A DNA stretch of 38,416 nucleotides, from assembly GCF_002724055.1 (NCBI RefSeq), contig NZ_BDQY01000027.1, forward strand, positions 1 through 38,416. Reading direction: 5' to 3'. The stretch is from Tepidibacter mesophilus. GTDB lineage: Bacteria; Bacillota; Clostridia; Peptostreptococcales; Peptostreptococcaceae. Under the pieces are notes generated by a model. That model saw nothing but the letters and a program-made list of their open reading frames with translations. It made no database searches and was not told where the DNA came from. Positions within the stretch are counted from its first letter, which is position 1, and each line of letters opens with the position of its first letter. Of this stretch, positions 6,508 through 15,347 are shown piece after piece. The translations under genes and the position numbers were made by a program.

Positions 6508-6654
6508 AAAATATTAATATTTCTATTGAAATTGCATTTATATGGGGTAGGGGGTATATTAAAGTTTTTGACGTCTGTATCAAGACCGTATCCCCCAAGT
6601 CGTGTGCAAAAAAACATAGATTTTAGGGTGAGGGGGGGGTAAAAAGGTGATTTT
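6508..6654 (+). other. Non-coding segment before terminase, candidate cos region
   Basis: 147 bases with no gene between the HNH-linked genes and the small terminase. It contains unusual G-runs in an AT-rich genome: TGGGGTAGGGGG at about 6542-6553 and GAGGGGGGGG at about 6631-6640. A C-run, TATCCCCCAAG, lies at about 6590-6599. Phages with an HNH gene next to terminase usually carry cos here. The cut site cannot be located from sequence. Confidence 0.35.
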
Positions 6655-7068
6655 ATGGTAAAAACAGAATCAAAAGAGCAGAAAACTAAAAAAGAAACAT
6701 GTCCAAGTTGGCTAGATAAAGAAGCAAAAAAAGAATGGAAAAGAGTATATAAAATATTAGCACAGGAAGGAGCAGAATTTACATCTAAAGATTTAAAAAC
6801 TTTAGAAATTTATTGCAGGAATTATTCGAAATGGAAACAGTGCGAGAACACATTATTAAAAGAAGGGCTTACGTTCAAAACCCCAAATGGATATGTACAG
6901 CAAAGACCAGAAGAAAGTATTTCCAATAAAGCTCAAGAAAAAATGTTACAGGGGGCTAAAGAATTAGGACTGACTCCAGCTTCTAGAGAGAGGATGAATA
7001 AAAATAGTAATTCTAATTTGACAAAAGAACCAATAGATCCAGAAATGGAAGCGATGATTTCTAAGTAG
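6655..7068 (+). CDS. terS: Terminase small subunit, P27-like
   Basis: The 137-residue protein has the P27-family layout. CPSWLDKEAKKEWKRVYKIL starts near residue 16, followed by helices holding the DNA-binding region. The family-typical C-terminal block NGYVQQRPEESISNKAQEKM and LGLTPASRERM lies at about residues 82-117. It recognises the packaging site and loads the large subunit. The start has AAAAAGGTGATTTT upstream. The next gene is the large terminase 13 bases on. Confidence 0.88.
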   Translation: MVKTESKEQKTKKETCPSWLDKEAKKEWKRVYKILAQEGAEFTSKDLKTLEIYCRNYSKWKQCENTLLKEGLTFKTPNGYVQQRPEESISNKAQEKMLQGAKELGLTPASRERMNKNSNSNLTKEPIDPEMEAMISK

Positions 7069-7081
7069 TAGGTGAGGTGAT

Positions 7082-8779
7082 ATGAACGAAAAATTAAGGG
7101 CATTTATAGAAAAACATATAAAAGAGCAAATTGAATATGATTTGGATGAACTTATAGAAGAATTGAAGTTGAAATGGAATGATGATAAATATTATTATGA
7201 TGAGGATGAAGCTAGAAAGTTTTATAAGTTTATAACTAAATTAGAACTAGACAAAGGGCAAAAAGGCCAAAAAATAAAGCCTTTAAAATTTCAATTTGAA
7301 ATAATAACAGAAATATTATGCATCAAGAATATAGAAACAAATTTTAGACGTTTTAGAGAATCATTATTGGACATAGGTCGTAAAAACGGTAAAGGTTCTT
7401 TGACAGCATGGATCATGACTTACTTATATTTCACAGATTACACATTCGGTGCTGAATATATAATAGTTGCTAATGATAAAACGCAAGCTGGTAACTTGTT
7501 TAATACAATAAACTTGATGATAACCAATAATAAAACCCTTAAGAAATATGTAAAAATCACAGATAGTAGAAAGTTTATGTACAGAAAGGCTACTAATAGT
7601 TATTTAAGAGTATTGAGCAATGATGGTGGTGGACTTGATTCATATGCAGCATATTGCGTAGTATTAGATGAAATACACGAATACAAAGATGCTAAAGCTT
7701 ATGAAAAGTTAAGAACTGGTATGGGATTATGGGACGATCCGCTTTTATTCATGACAACAACAGCCAGTAGTGGTGAGGATCCTGCTAATTTAGAAATGGA
7801 AATGTATACTTATAGTAAATGTTTGGAGAATGGTGAATTCACCGACGAGGCGTTCTATTATAAGATATATGAAGCTGATAAAAATTGCAAGATGGATGAT
7901 ATAGAACAACAAGTAAAAGCGAATCCAGCATTAGGAATGTTTAGAAAGCTTAAAGATTTACAAGATTTCGCTAAAAAAGCTATGAAATTAAAGACTAGGG
8001 AAAATGCATTTAGACGATTGTACCTTAATCAGCACGTAACTACTGATATAGAGAATGCTATCAATATGGACCTATGGGATTCTTGTGTTAAAGATATAGA
8101 TTTAGAAGATTTAAGTGGACTTAAGTATTGCGGTGGTTTAGATATGTCGTTATGCCAAGATATAACAGCTTATCTAAGGACTTTTTACGATGATGAAAGA
8201 GATAAGTATATAGTATATCCTAGAATGTATACACCTTTAGATACTTTAGAGGAGCGTTCTGAAAGAGATAATATAAGATATGATACATATGTTAAAAAAG
8301 GAGAATTAATAGCCCTAGAAGGAAAATCTATAAATGTAAATCACATGGTTGAAGATGTTGAAGAAATTGACCTTGAATATAATTTCAAAAACTTAGAAAT
8401 AGCATACGATAGATGGGGTGCAAAAGATGTTAGAGCAAAACTAGAAGATAAATATGATGTAGCTGAAATGGGACAAGGATTCAAAACAATGTCTCCTGTT
8501 ATAAAAGACTTTGAAAACTTGCTGTTAGAAGAAAGGTTAATAATAGCTGATAATAGTTTTCTTAGATTTATGGCTAAAAATGTTGTAGCTGTTTCAGACG
8601 ATGCAGTAAATATAAAATATTCTAAGAAAAGAAGTAAATTCAAAATAGATGGAATAATAGCTTTAGTGATGAGCTTAAGTAGAGCGATATTCAATACTAA
8701 TGAATTGATTAATACTAATAAATATACATCTGAGGAGTACCTAAATAGATTATATGGTGGTGGCAAAGATGAAAATTAA
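7082..8779 (+). CDS. terL: Terminase large subunit
   Basis: A 565-residue HK97-type packaging motor. The ATPase has Walker A GRKNGKGS at residues 99-106, Walker B VVLDEIHE at 193-200, and the coupling motif MTTTASSGE at about 224-232. The nuclease half begins at CGGLDMSLCQDITAY (about 350-364), with its first metal-binding Asp. Length is normal. It powers DNA into the prohead and cuts concatemers. GGTGAGGTGAT precedes the ATG. Confidence 0.96.
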   Translation: MNEKLRAFIEKHIKEQIEYDLDELIEELKLKWNDDKYYYDEDEARKFYKFITKLELDKGQKGQKIKPLKFQFEIITEILCIKNIETNFRRFRESLLDIGRKNGKGSLTAWIMTYLYFTDYTFGAEYIIVANDKTQAGNLFNTINLMITNNKTLKKYVKITDSRKFMYRKATNSYLRVLSNDGGGLDSYAAYCVVLDEIHEYKDAKAYEKLRTGMGLWDDPLLFMTTTASSGEDPANLEMEMYTYSKCLENGEFTDEAFYYKIYEADKNCKMDDIEQQVKANPALGMFRKLKDLQDFAKKAMKLKTRENAFRRLYLNQHVTTDIENAINMDLWDSCVKDIDLEDLSGLKYCGGLDMSLCQDITAYLRTFYDDERDKYIVYPRMYTPLDTLEERSERDNIRYDTYVKKGELIALEGKSINVNHMVEDVEEIDLEYNFKNLEIAYDRWGAKDVRAKLEDKYDVAEMGQGFKTMSPVIKDFENLLLEERLIIADNSFLRFMAKNVVAVSDDAVNIKYSKKRSKFKIDGIIALVMSLSRAIFNTNELINTNKYTSEEYLNRLYGGGKDEN

Positions 8780-8963
8780 AAAACTTATTTCCAATATAAA
8801 TACAAAAATTAAAAAGCTTGTTTTTAGCAACATACCGGAGTGCTTGTTTATTTTGGGTGTGATTTATATAAATTATGCAACTTTTTTGATAAACCATATA
8901 GCTTTCTTATATGTTTTAGGAACTACTTTTATAATATTAGGTATAGCTGCAGCAAAAACATAA
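8769..8963 (+). CDS. Small membrane protein in the head operon
   Basis: A 64-residue protein with two hydrophobic stretches, about residues 23-37 and 42-60 (IAFLYVLGTTFIILGIAAA), and a Lys-rich N-terminus. I start at ATG 8769, which overlaps the terminase end by 11 bases with GGTGGTGGC upstream; ATG 8754 is in frame but lacks a site. Small membrane proteins between terminase and portal are common in these phages, with no known role. Confidence 0.6.
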   Translation: MKIKKLISNINTKIKKLVFSNIPECLFILGVIYINYATFLINHIAFLYVLGTTFIILGIAAAKT

Positions 8964-8981
8964 GAAAGGGGGTGAGGAAAT

Positions 8982-10220
8982 GTGGGATTCTTACAAAAAA
9001 TAGTAAATAGAACTGGTTTCACTCTAAATGATCCAGGTGCAGAAGAATTTTTCAGAAGTATAGGCTTAGATACTAACAACATTTCAAGCTCAAGCGAACT
9101 TAGTGAAGTTGTATATTTTACTTGTCTTAAACATTTATCAGAAACTCAAAGTAAAATGCCTTGGGAAAAACGCAAAATTACACAAAAAAAGGGCAAAGAA
9201 AAGATTGTAGATAACAACATAGATATATTGCTAAACATAAGGCCTAATGAATATTATTCTGCTTCTACTTTTTGGGGATGCATAGAGCTCAATAAATTGC
9301 ACTATGGAAATGCTTATGCCTATATAGAAACTAACAAAGGTGAACCTTGTAAATTATGGATATTACCTAGCAAAGAAGTATCGATATGGATAGATAATGC
9401 CGGAATATTTGGTAACACAAATTCCATATGGTATGTTTGGACAGATTCCAATACAGGTAAACAGTGGACATTTTCGCAAGATGAAATACTACATTTTAAA
9501 ACAGGTATGAGTCTAAATGGGTTAGTTGGCATGGCAACAAAAGATATATTGCAAGCTCAAATACAAAGTAGGCTTAATGCAGACAATTTTTTAAAGAAGC
9601 TATATGAAAATAATATGTTTGGCAGCAAAATTCTTATACATTATACAGGTGATATCAATAAAAAAGGTGAAGATGCATTGGCTGAAAAATTAGAAAATTT
9701 TTCGGCGAAGCGTGGTAGTGGGAAATTCATACCGTTACCATTAGGGATGCAAGCTCAGTTAATGGACATGAAATTATCAGATGCACAGTTTTTTGAAAAC
9801 AATAAATTCAGTGCGCTACAAATAGCAGCAGCTTTTGGAGTTAAGCCGAATGTAATTAATAATTACGAAAAATCTAGTTACAGCAATTCCGAGACACAAC
9901 AACTTGATTTCTATGTTAATACTTTACATCCTTCCTTCAACTCGTATGAACAGGAAGTAACATATAAATTAACTTCTAAAGGACAGATTAAAAATGGAAT
10001 GAGACTACACATAAATGAAAGAGTATTATTCAAAATGGACAGCAAAACACAGGCAGAAGTTTATTCTAGTTATATACAAAACTTCTTAATGTCACCGAAT
10101 GAGGCTAGAGAAGAATTAAATCAACCATATAAGGAAGGTGCTGATGATTTAATTGGAAATGGTAATTATATTAAGCTGAATCAAGTTGGCAATCAGTGGA
10201 AGAAAGGAGGAAGTGAATAA
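8982..10220 (+). CDS. Portal protein, HK97 type
   Basis: A 412-residue protein with the HK97 portal hallmarks: an N-terminal stretch ending near residue 60, the block IRPNEYYSASTFW (about 86-98), the NKLHYGNAYAYIETN strand pair, and the C-terminal NEAREELNQPYKEGADDLI. The dodecameric portal is the channel at the capsid vertex. Start is GTG with GGGGGTGAGGAAAT upstream. It is followed by a protease start overlapping by one base. Order terminase-portal-protease-capsid confirms the assignment. Confidence 0.95.
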   Translation: MGFLQKIVNRTGFTLNDPGAEEFFRSIGLDTNNISSSSELSEVVYFTCLKHLSETQSKMPWEKRKITQKKGKEKIVDNNIDILLNIRPNEYYSASTFWGCIELNKLHYGNAYAYIETNKGEPCKLWILPSKEVSIWIDNAGIFGNTNSIWYVWTDSNTGKQWTFSQDEILHFKTGMSLNGLVGMATKDILQAQIQSRLNADNFLKKLYENNMFGSKILIHYTGDINKKGEDALAEKLENFSAKRGSGKFIPLPLGMQAQLMDMKLSDAQFFENNKFSALQIAAAFGVKPNVINNYEKSSYSNSETQQLDFYVNTLHPSFNSYEQEVTYKLTSKGQIKNGMRLHINERVLFKMDSKTQAEVYSSYIQNFLMSPNEAREELNQPYKEGADDLIGNGNYIKLNQVGNQWKKGGSE

Positions 10221-10921
10221 TGAAAATAGATGTAAAAGGTGCTATTGTTAGCGATAGTGATAAATGGATATATGACTGGCTAGATATACAGGCTACAAGT
10301 CCTAGAGACATTAACAGGGCATTAGAAAAGGCTAATGGAGAAGAAGTAGAAGTTATTATAAATAGTGGTGGTGGTGATGTATTTTCAGGAAGTGAAATTT
10401 ACACAGCATTAAAAGATTATAGAGGTAAAACCACAGGTAAGATAGTTGGTATTGCTGCTAGTGCTGCTAGTGTAGCTGCGATGGGTGTTGATGTTTTATC
10501 AATATCTCCTACAGCTCAAGTTATGATTCACAGAGCATCTATGGTAGCAAGAGGAAATGCACAAAACTTTGAAAATGGTGCGACTGTTCTAAAAGGCATA
10601 GATAAATCAATAGCTAATGCATATATCCTAAAGACTGGAATGCAACAAGAAGAATTATTAAATCTTATGTCTAATGAAACTTTCATGACTGCTCAAGAGG
10701 CAAAAGAAAAAGGTTTTGTAGATAGCATAATGTTTGATGATGGAGTTAAATTTGCAGCTAATATGGAAAATGGAATGCTACCACAAAAGTTAATAGATAA
10801 AATTAGAAATGAATTAAAAGGCAAAATCACAAATGAAATTGAAGAGGGTACAGTAGTTGGAAATTCAAATAATGAAGAACTAGAAATTGCGAAAGCAAAA
10901 TTAAAATTACAATTAATTTAA
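10220..10921 (+). CDS. Prohead protease, ClpP type
   Basis: A 233-residue serine protease of the ClpP fold. The oxyanion loop is NSGGGDVFSG (48-57), the nucleophile serine lies in IAASAASVAAMG (Ser84 most likely, Ser81 possible), and the catalytic His is in MIHRA (His104). It processes the capsid precursor and frees the N-terminal scaffold. The ATG overlaps the portal stop, giving tight coupling. The C-terminal 40 residues are a charged helix beyond the catalytic domain. Confidence 0.93.
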   Translation: MKIDVKGAIVSDSDKWIYDWLDIQATSPRDINRALEKANGEEVEVIINSGGGDVFSGSEIYTALKDYRGKTTGKIVGIAASAASVAAMGVDVLSISPTAQVMIHRASMVARGNAQNFENGATVLKGIDKSIANAYILKTGMQQEELLNLMSNETFMTAQEAKEKGFVDSIMFDDGVKFAANMENGMLPQKLIDKIRNELKGKITNEIEEGTVVGNSNNEELEIAKAKLKLQLI

Positions 10922-10936
10922 AGGATGGTGTATATT

Positions 10937-12112
10937 ATGAAAATATCAGATGAAATTAGAATAAAGTTAAAAGAATTAAATAATGAAGCTGATGCACTTA
11001 TGAACAAAGAAGGAGTAAAAGCAGAAGAAATAAACAACAAGGCAGAAGAAATTAGAACTATGAAAGCTAAATTGAATTTTCAAATTCAAAAAGAAGCAGC
11101 CGAAAAAGCAGACGCAGAAAATTCTATTAATGCTGGTAATATGAATCAAGTCGAAGGAAATGAAATTGAAGTTGATAATGATGCTAAATATAGCAAAGCA
11201 TTCTTTAATTCTCTGAGAGGCAAAAGAATATCAATAGAAGATCAGGAATTATTACAAAAATTTAGTAATGCTTTATCAAGTTCAACAGGAGAAGATGGTG
11301 GATTTTTAATACCTGTAGACCAAAAAACAGCAATAAAAGAGTTGAAAAGAGAGTATAAATCTTTAGAAGAACTTGTAAATGTAGAGTCAGTAACAACTCT
11401 TACAGGGAGTAGAAATATAGAAAAAGATTCACTTTATACTCCGTTTACAGAATTCACAGAAGGAGTTGATATTCCTGATACAGATACACCTCAATTTGTA
11501 AATATTCCTTATGCAATAAAGGATAGGGGTGGCATTTTACCAATTCCTAACAATCTTTTAGCTGATAATAATGCAAATTTGTCTGCATATTTAAATAGAT
11601 GGTTAGCTAGAAAACAAGTAGCTACAAGAAATAAATTGATTGTTGATATTCTTAATACTAAAGCTAAAACAGCTATAACCAACTTTGATGATTTAAAATC
11701 TGTTTTTAATGAAACTCTAGATCCTGCAATTGCAGAAATGTCCGTTGTTGTTACAAATCAAACTGGATTTAATTGGTTAGATACTCAAAAGGATTCACAG
11801 GGAAATTATTTATTACAATCAGATCCAACTGATAAAACTAAAAAATTATTGTTTGGAGAATATCCAATATTGAAGTATAGCAATAAAACACTTGCTAATG
11901 ATACAACTTTAGGAATTAAAGCACCAATTATAATGGGTTCTTTAAAAGAAGCTATTACATTATTTGACAGAGATGCAATTTCATTAATGAGTACGCAAGT
12001 TGGTGGTGATGCATTTAAGAAAAATAGAACTGATACTAGAGCTATAACTAGAGAAGATATAAAACTTGTTGATGAAGATGCATTTGTGTATGGTGAAATA
12101 ACTATAGAGTAA
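10937..12112 (+). CDS. Major capsid protein, HK97 fold
   Basis: A 391-residue protein. ATG 10937 is chosen because AAAGGATGGTG lies directly upstream; the ORF could open at 10925 without a site. Residues 1-80 are a charged coiled coil (delta/scaffold domain) that the adjacent protease should remove. The mature part starts around the SSSTGEDGGFLIPVDQ block (about 113-128) typical of HK97 capsids and includes the E-loop region and DRDAISLMSTQVGGDAF near the end. A terminator follows the gene. Confidence 0.95.
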   Translation: MKISDEIRIKLKELNNEADALMNKEGVKAEEINNKAEEIRTMKAKLNFQIQKEAAEKADAENSINAGNMNQVEGNEIEVDNDAKYSKAFFNSLRGKRISIEDQELLQKFSNALSSSTGEDGGFLIPVDQKTAIKELKREYKSLEELVNVESVTTLTGSRNIEKDSLYTPFTEFTEGVDIPDTDTPQFVNIPYAIKDRGGILPIPNNLLADNNANLSAYLNRWLARKQVATRNKLIVDILNTKAKTAITNFDDLKSVFNETLDPAIAEMSVVVTNQTGFNWLDTQKDSQGNYLLQSDPTDKTKKLLFGEYPILKYSNKTLANDTTLGIKAPIIMGSLKEAITLFDRDAISLMSTQVGGDAFKKNRTDTRAITREDIKLVDEDAFVYGEITIE

Positions 12113-12118
12113 TTAGGT

Positions 12119-12139
12119 AGAGCAGAGGCTCTTTTTTTT
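12119..12139 (+). terminator. Attenuating terminator after the capsid gene
   Basis: AGAGC, loop AGAG, GCTCT, then seven T. An overlapping second hairpin (GAGCA...TGCTC, then six T) extends to about 12151. A partial terminator after the capsid gene would give capsid mRNA in excess over connector mRNA. Confidence 0.75.
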
Positions 12140-12170
12140 ATGCTCTTTTTTAAAAAAGGCAGGTGGATAT

Positions 12171-12455
12171 ATGGTAACTATAGAACAAGCTAAAAGATGG
12201 TTAAGAATAGACTATACAGATGACGATGAAGATATACAAATATTAATCGATACAGCAAAAGACTATATAATAAATGCTACAGATATTAATGTAGATACAG
12301 AAAGTAATCTATTTAATTTAGCTATGAGAATGCTGATTAGACATTGGTACGACAATAGAAATATAGTTATTATAGGTACTATATCTAAAAATTTAGAAAA
12401 ATCATTAAGTGCTATACTAGCACAATTAAAATATAGTTATGATTATACTGAATAG
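12171..12455 (+). CDS. Head-tail connector, gp6-like
   Basis: A 94-residue helical protein starting MVTIEQAKRWLRIDYTDDDE. The pattern EQAKxWLRID...DDEDIQILIDTAKDYI is the classic gp6-like DNA-packaging/connector family, which forms the ring under the portal. GGCAGGTGG precedes the start. It opens the connector cluster 12171-13722. Confidence 0.88.
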   Translation: MVTIEQAKRWLRIDYTDDDEDIQILIDTAKDYIINATDINVDTESNLFNLAMRMLIRHWYDNRNIVIIGTISKNLEKSLSAILAQLKYSYDYTE

Positions 12456-12463
12456 GTGATAAT

Positions 12464-12793
12464 ATGAAATTTACAAAAATGGAATTATGGGGAACGGTAC
12501 TTGTAAAAAATGAACGCTTAGGAACAGATGATGATAAAGTGGAAAAGATAAAAGATATATTTGCAGAGTTAATATCTGATCGTAAAGGAAGTATAAGAAA
12601 AGTTGGTGGAACAGATGTTACAGAGGTTATAACTACACAAAAAATAAAAGTTAGAAGATTGAGTATAAAAGAACCTAAAATAGATATGTTTTTTAAAAAT
12701 CAAAATTTGAAATATGAGGTATTAGAATTTTTCCCTTACTCTAATAATGGAGAACAATATTGGATGTTTAATACAAAAATTGTTCATGAGTAG
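12464..12793 (+). CDS. Head closure / head-tail adaptor protein
   Basis: A 109-residue beta-rich protein placed between the gp6-like connector and the gp10-like protein, as expected for the SPP1 gp16-like stopper. The ending NNGEQYWMFNTKIVHE agrees with the family's terminal strands. Identification leans on position and size; sequence motifs are weak. AGGTGATA precedes the ATG. Confidence 0.7.
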   Translation: MKFTKMELWGTVLVKNERLGTDDDKVEKIKDIFAELISDRKGSIRKVGGTDVTEVITTQKIKVRRLSIKEPKIDMFFKNQNLKYEVLEFFPYSNNGEQYWMFNTKIVHE

Positions 12794-12805
12794 GAGGAAA
12801 TAACT

Positions 12806-13231
12806 GTGTCAAAAAATGATTTTGCTGATTTTGAACAGGATTTATTAGCTTTAGCAATGGATGTTAAGAAAAAAGAATCAAGAAACTTTATAAAAAGAGA
12901 AGGAAGTGAATTGAGAAAAGAAACTAAAAATGTATATAAAAGTAAAGGCATAGGTACTGGACAAGGAGAGAGTAAAGACGTAGAAAATGGATTCAAACGT
13001 GGGAAACCATATATGTATCAAAGTAAAGATTTAAGCATAAGAGTTTATAATAGTCACCCTTTAGCACATTTATTAAATAAAGGACATAGAATTGTAGACA
13101 AAAATAAAAATGAAATTGGTTTTGTAGTAGGTTATAACTTTATGGAAGATGCAGAAAAAAGATTTCAAAATAAGTATTTTAATGATACACAGGATTGGCT
13201 AGATGAACTAATAAATGAACATGGTTTATAA
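12806..13231 (+). CDS. HK97 gp10-like neck/tail component
   Basis: A 141-residue basic protein. The first helix (FADFEQDLLALAMDVKKKES) leads into VYNSHPLAHLLNKGHRIVDKN, the HK97 gp10-type core where xxxAHLLExGH is conserved. Members sit at the head-tail interface. GTG start with TAGGAGGAAATAACT upstream. Confidence 0.82.
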   Translation: MSKNDFADFEQDLLALAMDVKKKESRNFIKREGSELRKETKNVYKSKGIGTGQGESKDVENGFKRGKPYMYQSKDLSIRVYNSHPLAHLLNKGHRIVDKNKNEIGFVVGYNFMEDAEKRFQNKYFNDTQDWLDELINEHGL

Positions 13232-13242
13232 GGTGGTGTAGA

Positions 13243-13722
13243 ATGATAAAAAATAGTGATATATATAAATGTGTAGTACAAAGGCTTGAAATTAAATATG
13301 CAAATACTAAAATAACTACACCAGACAAAAAAGAAGGTCTTATCAGACCTTCTTTTTTATTGAAATTAGATACTGATAATTCAAGCGATTTTATGAACGA
13401 TGCAAAAGATAAAAATATGACTGTTAGAATTTATTATTTCAGTAAGGATAGAAATGAAAATTACTTAGAAAATATGGATATACAAGACGAATTAGAAGAA
13501 TTATTTCTAAATCAGAAATTGTATTTAAATGATGGATCTGTACTGAACATACTTAGATTGGAATTTGATACAGTAGATAAAGTTTTACATTGTAGCTTTG
13601 AATTAATGCTAACAGATAAGTATGAAAAAGTTGATAATACACCAATCGTAGAAAATTTAGATTTACAATTAGAAGTTGAAGTGAAAGAAGTAGGTTTTAT
13701 GGGTGATTTAGATTTAATTTAA
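13243..13722 (+). CDS. Tail terminator-like protein
   Basis: A 159-residue protein with alternating strands and a C-terminal Glu-rich tail. Features such as RPSFLLKLD (near 37-45) and YLNDGSVLNILRLEFDTVDKVLHCSFELML fit the phage tail-terminator/DUF6838-type family that caps the tail tube before head joining. It is the last gene before the sheath. An intrinsic-terminator-like hairpin lies inside it at 13327-13358. GTGGTGTAGA precedes the ATG. Confidence 0.75.
   Translation: MIKNSDIYKCVVQRLEIKYANTKITTPDKKEGLIRPSFLLKLDTDNSSDFMNDAKDKNMTVRIYYFSKDRNENYLENMDIQDELEELFLNQKLYLNDGSVLNILRLEFDTVDKVLHCSFELMLTDKYEKVDNTPIVENLDLQLEVEVKEVGFMGDLDLI
13327..13358. terminator. Terminator-like hairpin inside the tail-terminator gene
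   Basis: AAAAAAGAAGGTCT (13327-13340), loop TATC, AGACCTTCTTTTTT (13345-13358): 14 perfect base pairs ending in six T. In-frame it encodes KKEGLIRPSF. The structure should terminate or attenuate transcription on either strand unless ribosomes cover it, which would couple expression of downstream tail genes to translation. Function inferred. Confidence 0.65.
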
Positions 13723-13739
13723 GAAAGGAGTGATAATCA

Positions 13740-14840
13740 ATGGCAAATATAACAATGCCAAAATTTATACTAGATTTCATAAGTCTAGGAGTAAGTGCTT
13801 TTCAGAGAGGTCAAAAAGGTTATGCTGTATTAATAATTAAAGATGATACAGATACAAATTTCACAAGTGTAGAATACACAAGTATAGATGATTTAGATAA
13901 TATAGAAGAAGCAAAATATACAGCAGAAAATATACAGTATATTAAAGATTGTTTAGAGGGAACACCTAAAAAATTATATGTATTCAGAATGGATACAACA
14001 GGAACTTTAGCAGATACTCTAAAACTAATTAAAGGCAAAGTTCCTCTCAATTGCTGGATAAGCATAGTAGATGCTACTCAAGTAGAAACAGATGAATTAG
14101 TCAGTTTTGTAAAATCTTCAAATTTGAATGATAAAAAAAGATATAAAACATTTGTATATAAAGCTACTACAAGTGATAATATGCATGTTGTTAATTTTAC
14201 TAATGAAAAAGTAACATTTAAAGATGAAAGAGCAGAACAAACAGGAGATAAGGCTGTAAGCTATTTAATGGGATTATTAGCAGGATTAAGCTTAGATATA
14301 TCTGTTATAGCAAAAGTATTAGAAAAGTTTGAAAGTGTAGTAGAACCTGATGATTTAGATGCAGCTATAGGTAATGGAGAATTTGCACTATTTAACGATG
14401 AAGGAGAAGTTAAAGTTGCAAGAGGTGTAAATAGTCTGCAAACTACTGGTAGTGGAATTACAGATGATATGAAGTTTATAATGATTGTTGAATCTATGGA
14501 TTTAACTTTTTCTGATGTGTATAAAGTTTGGAATGATAGTTATAAAGGAAGATATAAAAACGAAGCTGATAATCAATTTTTATTTTTTGGTGCTATGAAC
14601 GCATACTTTAGTTCATTGGCTATGGATAAAATAATGGATCCAAATTATAAAAACATTGCTAATGTTAATATAGCAAAACAAAGACTTGCTAATATTCCTA
14701 AGTATGGGAAAGAGATTGTTGACAGTTGGGATGATGACAAAGTAAAAGAAATGACAGTTGGAACAGACGTATTCGTTGGTGGAAAAGTTAAATATTTAAA
14801 TGCTATGGAAGATATAGACTTGTCCATACTGATGGCATAG
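13740..14840 (+). CDS. Contractile tail sheath protein (XkdK-like)
   Basis: A 366-residue protein opening MANITMPKFILDFISLGVSAFQRGQKG, the usual N-terminus of PBSX/Clostridial short sheath proteins. A conserved C-terminal part includes FLFFGAMNAYFSSL and ends with a beta strand (VFVGGKVKYLNAMEDIDLSI) used for sheath interlocking. It shows that the tail is contractile (myovirus or tailocin-type). AAAGGAGTGATAATCA precedes the ATG. Confidence 0.93.
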   Translation: MANITMPKFILDFISLGVSAFQRGQKGYAVLIIKDDTDTNFTSVEYTSIDDLDNIEEAKYTAENIQYIKDCLEGTPKKLYVFRMDTTGTLADTLKLIKGKVPLNCWISIVDATQVETDELVSFVKSSNLNDKKRYKTFVYKATTSDNMHVVNFTNEKVTFKDERAEQTGDKAVSYLMGLLAGLSLDISVIAKVLEKFESVVEPDDLDAAIGNGEFALFNDEGEVKVARGVNSLQTTGSGITDDMKFIMIVESMDLTFSDVYKVWNDSYKGRYKNEADNQFLFFGAMNAYFSSLAMDKIMDPNYKNIANVNIAKQRLANIPKYGKEIVDSWDDDKVKEMTVGTDVFVGGKVKYLNAMEDIDLSILMA

Positions 14841-14858
14841 AAAGGATAGGTGATATAG

Positions 14859-15284
14859 ATGCCAATTTCAGATAATTATTATCATGGGAAAAATGGTAAG
14901 GCTTGGGTAAGTGGAAATAGGTATACAAATACATATAATCTTTCTGTTATAATTACGAAAAATTATGAGGAAATTACAGATCCTAGAGACGGTCATTATG
15001 GTAAGGTGCAAATTCCTAACGGTTGGTCGGGGACAGGTACACTAACATTGAGACGTGATGGAACAGAGCAAGAGTTAATAGATGCTTATGTAGATAGTGC
15101 ATCGAATAATGGGATTGAAGATATAGACATAATAGCAAAAATGGAAAGTAATAATGGAAAAGTTAATAGATATAAGTATGGCGAGGTAACTTTTGATTCT
15201 ATGACTATACAAGAATTTGCACATGATACAGCTATAACTGAAATGGAATTACCGTTTAAATTTGCAACAGTAGAAAAATTATAA
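14859..15284 (+). CDS. Tail tube protein (XkdM-like)
   Basis: A 141-residue protein with the XkdM core: YYHGKNGKAWVSGNRYTNTY at the start, then GTLTLRRDG (about 66-74) and the C-terminal TEMELPFKFATVEKL. It forms the inner tube. It lies directly after the sheath, the invariant order in contractile tails. AAGGATAGGTGATATAG upstream of the start. Confidence 0.92.
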   Translation: MPISDNYYHGKNGKAWVSGNRYTNTYNLSVIITKNYEEITDPRDGHYGKVQIPNGWSGTGTLTLRRDGTEQELIDAYVDSASNNGIEDIDIIAKMESNNGKVNRYKYGEVTFDSMTIQEFAHDTAITEMELPFKFATVEKL

Positions 15285-15290
15285 TAAATA

Positions 15291-15321
15291 AACCCTTACA
15301 TTTGTTTGTAGGGGTTATTTT
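15291..15321 (+). terminator. Hairpin after the tube gene
   Basis: AACCCTTACA (15291-15300), loop TTTGTT, TGTAGGGGTT (15307-15316) with one G-U pair, followed by ATTTT. A moderate terminator that would raise tube and sheath mRNA over later tail genes. Confidence 0.7.
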
Positions 15322-15347
15322 AATTAAACAAGAAAAGGTGATTATGT

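Noticed and set aside
8341-8766. Minus-strand 141-codon ORF opposite terminase
   Set aside because: Antisense shadow of the nuclease half of the large terminase.
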